Shown: positions 58,936 through 64,000 of the stretch, in pieces
How the letters are laid out: each line of letters begins with the position of its first letter
How positions within the stretch are numbered: the first letter of the stretch is position 1
Assembly: GCA_963801045.1 (NCBI GenBank)
Contig: CAWDDC010000001.1
Coordinates: forward strand, 62,001-126,000
Direction: 5' to 3'
Source: JACCWP01 sp963801045
GTDB lineage: Bacteria; Actinomycetota; Actinomycetes; Propionibacteriales; Nocardioidaceae
Length of the DNA stretch: 64,000 bases
Position numbers and translations under genes: made by a program
The notes under the pieces: generated by a model
Told to the model about the DNA's origin: nothing
Databases searched by the model: none
What the model saw: only the letters and a program-made list of their open reading frames with translations

Positions 58936-59538
58936 TCAGCGGACCATCTCGTGGACGAACCATCGGTGGATCCGGTCGTCGCCCACGACCTCGGGGTGGA
59001 AGGCCGTCGCGAGCAGCGCTCCCTGCCGGACCGCCACGATCCTACCGGCGGCGGGACCCTCGCCCACCCGGGCGAGCACCTCGACCCCGGCCCCGGCCTT
59101 CTCCACCCACGGGGCCCGGATCAGCACGGCGTGGAACGGCCGGTCGAGATCGGCGAAGTCGACATCGGTCTCGCAGGAGTCGACCTGGCGGCCGAAGGCG
59201 TTGCGCCGCACGGTGACGTCCAGCCCGCCCAGCGTCTCCTGGTCGGCGGTGCCGCCCTCGATGGTGTCCGCGAGCAGGATCATCCCCGCGCAGGTGCCGA
59301 AGGCCGGCATGCCCTCGCGCAGCCGCGCCCGCAGCGGCTGCAGCATCCCGAACGCGTCCGCGAGCTTGTGCATCGTGGTGGACTCGCCGCCGGGCAGCAC
59401 CAGCGCGTCGACGGCGTCGAGCTCGGCCGGCCGGCGTACGGGCACCGGTCGGGTGCCGAGCGCCGCGAGCACCGCGAGGTGCTCGCGGACGTCACCTTGC
59501 AGCGAGAGCACCCCGATCACGGGCTGGACAGCGGTCAC
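58936..59538 (-). CDS. pdxT: Pyridoxal 5'-phosphate synthase glutaminase subunit
   Basis: 200 aa and intact. Glutamine amidotransferase feeding ammonia to PdxS. VIGVLSLQGDVREHLAVL, LVLPGGESTTMHKLA, the nucleophile in AFGTCAGMILLAD and the His-Glu pair in LATAFHPEVVGDDR are present. In this genome an uncharacterised gene separates it from pdxS. Confidence 0.97.
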   Translation of the reverse strand: MTAVQPVIGVLSLQGDVREHLAVLAALGTRPVPVRRPAELDAVDALVLPGGESTTMHKLADAFGMLQPLRARLREGMPAFGTCAGMILLADTIEGGTADQETLGGLDVTVRRNAFGRQVDSCETDVDFADLDRPFHAVLIRAPWVEKAGAGVEVLARVGEGPAAGRIVAVRQGALLATAFHPEVVGDDRIHRWFVHEMVR

Positions 59539-59635
59539 GCAGCGAGCCTAGACGCGGCTCAGCCGGCGAACGAGAGCGCACGCGCGGGCGGTGAATCCCC
59601 GTGGGGTCCTCCGGCCCGCGAGTGCTGAGGCGTCG

Positions 59636-60256
59636 CTACTTCTGAGGCGTCGGCACTGTCGGCGACGGGGTGAGCCGGCGGTGCCAGGAGGCCGACACCT
59701 CGACCCGGCCCTCGTCGAAGTGCGCGGGCAGGCCCTGCGCGGCCAGCGTGTCGACGACGAGGTCGAGCAGGGAGTCGCCGGGCGCGACGTTGGCGCTGTC
59801 GGCGTGCCACACGTTGACCTCGAGCATGCCGTGGTCGACCGCGTGCCAGACGTCCGGCGCGGTGAACCAGGCCACGCCGCGGGGCGGGCGGCCCTCGTCG
59901 GCGCGGCGTCGGAGCTCGGCGTTGGCGGTCCAGTGGTCGGCGATGCCCTGGAGCACGACCACGTCCGCCGCGGCGAGCGCGGCGAACGCGGTCTGCAGCC
60001 GGTCGTAGTCGGTCGGCTCGGGCCAGGTGCGCTCGTCGGCGGCGAGCTCGGCCCGGGCCTGTGCGACCAGCTCGGCGGCGAAGCTCGGCGGGTCGTCGAC
60101 CCGCAGCTCGGCGTCGACCGCCTCCGTGACCTCGCTCAGCACCGCGGCCTCGTCGAGCAGCCCGGCGCGCACCTGGGCGCGGGCGAAGTCGCGGGTGCGC
60201 TCCTCCGGGCTGACCTTGGGCCCGCTGCGGAAGACACCGCCCTCGTCGTGGCTCAC
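59636..60256 (-). CDS. Uncharacterised cytoplasmic protein
   Basis: 206 aa and intact, with no signal peptide or membrane helix. An acidic helical N-terminal half (MSHDEGGVFRSGPKVSPEER, AVLSEVTEAVDAEL, DDPPSFAAELVAQARAELAA) precedes a more conserved-looking C-terminal half (RGVAWFTAPDVWHAVDHGML, EVNVWHADSANVAPGDSLLD, GLPAHFDEGRVEVS). It may belong to the DUF6891 group, but I cannot confirm this. Its position between pdxS (7 bp upstream) and pdxT suggests co-transcription. The 97 bp after it (59539-59635) hold nothing recognisable. Confidence 0.8.
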   Translation of the reverse strand: MSHDEGGVFRSGPKVSPEERTRDFARAQVRAGLLDEAAVLSEVTEAVDAELRVDDPPSFAAELVAQARAELAADERTWPEPTDYDRLQTAFAALAAADVVVLQGIADHWTANAELRRRADEGRPPRGVAWFTAPDVWHAVDHGMLEVNVWHADSANVAPGDSLLDLVVDTLAAQGLPAHFDEGRVEVSASWHRRLTPSPTVPTPQK

Positions 60257-60263
60257 CGGGAGG

Positions 60264-61199
60264 TCACCAGCCCCGCTCGGCGAGCCGGTGCGGCTCGGGG
60301 ACGTCGTCGACGTTGATGCCGACCATCGCCTCGCCGAGCCCGCGCGAGACCTTGGCGACCATGTCGGGGTCGTCGTGGAAGGTCGTGGCCTTGACGATGG
60401 CGGCGGCCCGCTCGGCCGGGTTGCCGGACTTGAAGATGCCCGAGCCGACGAAGACGCCCTCGGCGCCGAGCTGCATCATCATCGCGGCGTCGGCCGGGGT
60501 GGCGATGCCGCCGGCGGTGAACAGCACGACCGGCAGCCGGCCGATGGCGGCGACCTCGCGGACCAGCTCGTAGGGCGCCTGCAGCTCCTTGGCCGCCACG
60601 AACAGCTCGTCCTCGCTCAGCGAGGTGAGCCGGCGGATCTCGCCGCCGATCTTGCGCATGTGCATGGTCGCGTTGGACACGTCGCCGGTGCCGGCCTCGC
60701 CCTTGGACCGGATCATGGCGGCACCCTCGCCGAGCCGGCGCAGCGCCTCGCCGAGGTTGGTGGCGCCGCAGACGAACGGCACGGTGAACTGCCACTTGTC
60801 GATGTGGTGGGCGTAGTCGGCGGGCGTCAGCACCTCCGACTCGTCGACGTAGTCGACACCGAGGCTCTGCAGCACCTGCGCCTCGACGAAGTGGCCGATC
60901 CGGGCCTTGGCCATCACCGGGATCGACACCGCGGACACGATCGCGTCGATCAGGTCGGGGTCGCTCATCCGCGCCACGCCGCCCTGCGAGCGGATGTCGG
61001 CGGGCACCCGCTCGAGCGCCATCACGGCGACCGCGCCGGCGTCCTCGGCGATCTTGGCCTGCTCGGCGGTGACGACGTCCATGATCACGCCGCCCTTGAG
61101 CATCTCGGCCATGCCCCGCTTGACCCGTGCGGTGCCGACCGCGGGTGCCGGGTCGGTGCCGGTCAGGGTGCTGGGCGTGGTGCCGGGCGTGCTGGTCAC
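60264..61199 (-). CDS. pdxS: Pyridoxal 5'-phosphate synthase lyase subunit
   Basis: Builds PLP from ribose 5-phosphate, glyceraldehyde 3-phosphate and ammonia. 311 aa from GTG 61197-61199 with GAGG seven bases upstream; an in-frame ATG at 61244 overlaps the upstream gene and has a poorer site. MLKGGVIMDVVTAEQAKIAE, the Schiff-base Lys in IPVMAKARIGHFVEAQVL, and RSKGEAGTGDVSNATMHMRK are conserved. Intact. Confidence 0.96.
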   Translation of the reverse strand: MTSTPGTTPSTLTGTDPAPAVGTARVKRGMAEMLKGGVIMDVVTAEQAKIAEDAGAVAVMALERVPADIRSQGGVARMSDPDLIDAIVSAVSIPVMAKARIGHFVEAQVLQSLGVDYVDESEVLTPADYAHHIDKWQFTVPFVCGATNLGEALRRLGEGAAMIRSKGEAGTGDVSNATMHMRKIGGEIRRLTSLSEDELFVAAKELQAPYELVREVAAIGRLPVVLFTAGGIATPADAAMMMQLGAEGVFVGSGIFKSGNPAERAAAIVKATTFHDDPDMVAKVSRGLGEAMVGINVDDVPEPHRLAERGW

Positions 61200-61252
61200 G
61201 GTGCTGCCTCGCGGAGATCGCTGGGTGATGGGGACGTGTTCCATCGTACGGC

Positions 61253-61829
61253 TCACGCCCATCCGGCCGTGCCACGGGCGGTGGCGGTGGACAGCGCCTC
61301 CGGCGGCTCGTCGTCGAAGCGCGGCCGGCGCGGGTCGGGGAGCGCGGCCGGCCAGGTGCGCGGTGCGCACCAGCCACCGGTCGCGGATCCCGAGCGTGCG
61401 CAGCACGAGGTCGTCGTGGAACCGCCGGGCCAGCCGCACCCGGTCGCAGCTCGCGGCCAGCTCCTCCAGCAGCGGTCTCGCGTCCGGGTGGTCGAGCCAC
61501 TCGTCGACGGCTGCCGGGTCGCGGAAGACGGCGCGCAGGTCGACCGACAACGCCGACTCCGCCACCTCCCGCTCGGCCGGCGACGCGGACCGGGCGTGCT
61601 CGGCCGCCGCGAGCAGCACCATCGACGCGGCGGGGTCGAGGACGCCGGCGTGGCCCACCGCCGCCGAGGCCGCCGCGCGGTCGACCAGCTGGCGGTCCAG
61701 CGACGCCTCCGCGGTCGCGAGCCGGATGTGCAGCCGGTCGAGCCGGCCGGCGATCGAGCTGAGCAGCACCGCGACCGCGACCAGCACGAGGACCACGGCC
61801 AGGGCCGCGGCGAGCCCGGCGGCGCTCAC
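61253..61829 (-). CDS. Single-pass membrane protein, unknown function
   Basis: The GTG start overlaps the pimA stop as GTGA. VSAAGLAAALAVVLVLVAVA begins one N-terminal membrane helix, followed by a helical, probably coiled-coil region (RLDRLHIRLATAEASLDRQL) and an alpha-rich domain (PAEREVAESALSVDLRAVFR, LVLRTLGIRDRWLVRTAHL). One extra base near 61347 is removed to reach the C-terminus ALPDPRRPRFDDEPPEALST. Repaired length is 191 aa. Placement with PIM biosynthesis genes hints at an envelope role; this is inference. Confidence 0.75.
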
Positions 61830-62955
61830 GCGTCCAGCCGTTCGCGACGCGGGCCGGCCGTCACCGCGTCGTAGACCCGCACGACCTGGGGGGCGACGAC
61901 CGACCAGTCGTAGCGGCGCACCGCCGCCGACGCCCGCGCGACGATGGCCTGCCGGCGCGGCTGGTCGGCGAGCAGGGCGAGCGCGCCGGCCGCCAGCCGG
62001 CCGGGGTCGCCGGTGCGGAACGTCACGCCGAGCCCACCGTCCAGCACGGAGACGAACGCCGGCAGCTCGCTGGCGAGGACCGCGGTCCCTGCCGCCATCG
62101 CCTCGGTCAGCACGATGCCGAAGCTCTCGCCACCGGTGTGCGGGGCGACGTAGACGTCGGCCGAGGCGAGCAGCGAGCGGCGCCGGTCGTCGTCGACGCG
62201 TCCCAGCACCTCGACCGAACCGGCGACGGTCAGCAGGCAGCCGGCCGCGTACGTCTGCCGCGTCGCCGGCGCCGGCGACCAGCACCCGGACGCCGGGCCG
62301 CGCGGCGACCAGCGCGGGCAGCGCGTCCAGCAGCACCGACAAGGCCCTTGCGCGGCTCGTCGGTGCGGCCCAGGAAGAGCAGCGTGCCGTCGGGACCCGT
62401 CCAGCGCGGATCAGGCACGGCGGCGGCGAACCGGTCGACCCACAGCCCGTTGGGGATCACCACCGCCGACCCGCCGACGTGCCGCTGCATGGTGGCGCGG
62501 GCGTGCTCGGACACCGCCACCTGCCCGCTGATCCGCTCCAGGGCCGGGCGCAGCACGCCGCGCCCGACCGCCATCGCCCGTGACCCCGACTCCATCGCGG
62601 AGTGGAACGTCGCGACCACCGGCACCTGCGCGCTCGCCAGCGCGAGCAGCGACAGGCTCGGGGCGGTGGGCTCGTGCACGTGCAGCACGTCGAAGTCACC
62701 GGCCGCGATCCAGCGCCGCACCCTGGCCACCGAGGTGGGCCCGAACGACAGCCGCGCGACCGACCCGTTGTACGGCACCGGCACGGCGCGGCCCGCGGCC
62801 ACGACGTAGGGCGGCAGCGTCGCGTGCTCGTCGGCCGGGGCGAGGACGGAGACGTCGAGGCCGAGGCCGACCAGCGCCTCGGCGAGCTCGAGCACGTGGT
62901 TCTGCACCCCGCCCGGGACGTCCAGCGAGTACGGGCAGACCAGCCCCACCCTCAC
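61826..62955 (-). CDS. pimA: Phosphatidyl-myo-inositol mannosyltransferase
   Basis: GT4-family enzyme adding the first mannose to phosphatidylinositol at the inner membrane face. VGLVCPYSLDVPGGVQNHVL is the glycine-rich acceptor region, FDVLHVHEPTAPSLSLLAL follows, and the GESFGIVLTE motif is the nucleotide-sugar site (E-x7-E). Two extra bases, near 62345 and 62236, must be removed; repaired length is 375 aa. The GTG start overlaps the acyltransferase stop. Identity is strengthened by the pgsA-acyltransferase-pimA order. Confidence 0.94.
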
Positions 62956-63867
62956 CCGCGCACCCGCTGGTCGAGGTCGGCGAGGAACAGCCGCGACAGC
63001 ATGTGCCAGTCGGCCGGGTGCGCACGGATCTGCTGGGAGAACACGGCGGCGACGTCGGCCGTCATGGCGACCAGGCCGTCCGGTCCCGGCCGCAGCAGCA
63101 CCTCCGGGTGCATCCGCAGGTGCATCCGGTGCCGCCCGGTGGCGTCGGGCGGGGCGTAGTCGCAGGTGATCGGGACCAGCGGCGCGCCGGTGAGCTGGGC
63201 CAGCCGGGCCGGGCCGGTCGGCAGGCTGGCCGGCTCGCCCAGCAGGTCGACGGCCACGCCGTGGCGGGACAGGTCGCGGTCGGCGAGCAGCGGCACGAAC
63301 CGTCCCGCTCGCACCCGGTCGGCCAGCAGCCGGAAGCGTGGAGCCGCCGCCGGTCAGCGGCAGCACCTCCATGCCGAGCGAGGCCCGGTAGGCGACGAAG
63401 TCGAGGTAGAGGCTCTCCGGTCGCAGCCGCTCGGCCACCGTCGTGAGCGGCATGCCGGTCGCGCAGGCCCACGCGCCGGCGAGGTCCCAGTTGCCGGTGT
63501 GCGGGAGCGCGGCGACGACCCCGCGACCCTCGGCGTGCGCGCCGGTGAGCCGGTCGGCGTCGTGCAGCACGATCCGGTCCAGCACGTCGTCGGGCGACCA
63601 CCGGGGCAGCCGGAACGCCTCGACCCAGTAGCGCAGGTAGGACCGCATCGCCGCGCGGCTCAGCGCCTGCAGCCCGTCGGCGTCCTCGTCGGGCGCCGCC
63701 CTGGCCAGGTTGCGCTCCAGCTGCTCCACCCCGCGGCCGCGGCGGCGCCAGGCGACGTCGGCGGCCGCGTCGCCGAGTCGGTAGGCGACCCGTTCGGGGA
63801 GCCGGGCGCCGAGCCGCCAGCCCAGCCGGTACGCCGCCGCACCGGCCCGCTCGCCCAGGGCGCTCAT
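62952..63867 (-). CDS. Phosphatidylinositol mannoside acyltransferase (LpxL/HtrB fold)
   Basis: Acylates the mannose of PIM (the mycobacterial homologue is called PatA). The ATG at 63865-63867 overlaps the pgsA stop. The HX4D acyltransferase motif is in VAALPHTGNWDLAGAWACAT. ERLRPESLYLDFVAYRASLG and RFVPLLADRDLSRHGVAVDL are typical of the family. One extra base near 63337 changes frame after LTGGGST; repaired length is 304 aa. Confidence 0.93.
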
Positions 63868-64000
63868 GCGGTCGGCGTCGGCGGGTTCCGCGGCGGCGCC
63901 GGCGGGTCGGTCGCGAGCGCCTGGCGGCGTACCAGCAGCGCCCGCTGGAAGACGGTGACGGTGCTGGCCACGGCCAGCGCCCACAGCGTGACCGTGAGCA
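63864..64000 (-). CDS. pgsA: Phosphatidylinositol phosphate synthase-type CDP-alcohol transferase, C-terminal fragment
   Basis: Only the last 44 or so codons are inside the window; the 5' part lies beyond the right edge. The visible part is a final membrane helix (LTVTLWALAVASTVTVFQRA) followed by LLVRRQAL and a Pro-rich tail, as at the end of actinobacterial PgsA1. The stop overlaps the acyltransferase ATG. The identity rests mainly on gene order. Confidence 0.75.
   Translation of the reverse strand, partial: LTVTLWALAVASTVTVFQRALLVRRQALATDPPAPPRNPPTPTA

Overview
This window is high-GC, densely packed, almost entirely minus-strand coding DNA from an actinobacterium. The evidence is the gene set: BldD, the mycobacterial-type integration host factor MihF, a PriA-type protein without a P-loop, phosphatidylinositol mannoside genes (pgsA, acyltransferase, pimA), an unmodified-lysine-type EF-P, and the conserved actinobacterial orders pimA-pdxS-pdxT-yebC-ruvCAB-yajC-secDF-apt-relA and mltG-aroE-prepilin peptidase-aroCKB-pepP-efp-nusB. 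The presence of pyrK plus a class 1B pyrD inside the pyr operon, and the overall style, suggest Nocardioides or a relative (Propionibacteriales). That placement is inference; no rRNA or tRNA gene is present to confirm it.

Layout. 1-5750: priA (cut by the left edge), metK, coaBC, rpoZ, gmk and mihF, a minus-strand block preceded by a perfect 26-bp palindrome. 5868-6851: two small secreted lipoproteins. 7019-17071: the complete pyrimidine operon pyrR-pyrB-pyrC-carA-carB-pyrK-pyrD-pyrF, nearly every junction a 4-bp stop/start overlap, with a recognisable PyrR-binding RNA element on the pyrR ribosome-binding site. 17343: divergent bldD, followed by a strong bidirectional terminator. 17977-21514: an OpuC/ProU-type osmoprotectant ABC transporter. 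21594-29973: nusB, efp, pepP, aroB, aroK, aroC, prepilin peptidase, aroE, mltG and ruvX (shikimate pathway plus cell-wall and RNA functions). 29996-34953: alaS, two small membrane-associated unknowns and rarA. 35130-41304: an oligopeptide ABC transporter in the order C-A-B-D-F. 41449-45238: aspS, hisS and a glyoxalase-II-like hydrolase. 45389-48671 (plus strand): a membrane-anchored cyclophilin, a DUF349 protein and an AbiEi/DUF559-like gene. 48760-57836 (minus): relA, apt, secF, secD, yajC, ruvB, ruvA, ruvC. 58144-64000: yebC, pdxT, an unknown, pdxS, an unknown, pimA, a PIM acyltransferase and the 3' end of pgsA.

The most unusual structure is at 47583-48759. An orphan AbiEi/DUF559-like gene lies between the convergent stop codons of the DUF349 gene and relA. 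It is bracketed by two oppositely oriented arrays of a 22-bp repeat, and the outermost 14 bp form perfect terminal inverted repeats that abut both stop codons. This looks like a small cassette or mobile unit. A second, unrelated repeat family is a tandem duplication spanning the metK stop codon.

Many conserved and essential genes (alaS, carA, secD, aroC, metK, hisS, ruvC and others) can be read only by joining two or more frames. I count about 50 single-base frame breaks, some 80 percent of them one base too many. They are most simply consensus indel errors in the assembly, so these genes are annotated as intact CDSs with the break positions given, not as pseudogenes. Coordinates of broken genes span the whole gene; stated protein lengths assume the breaks are repaired.
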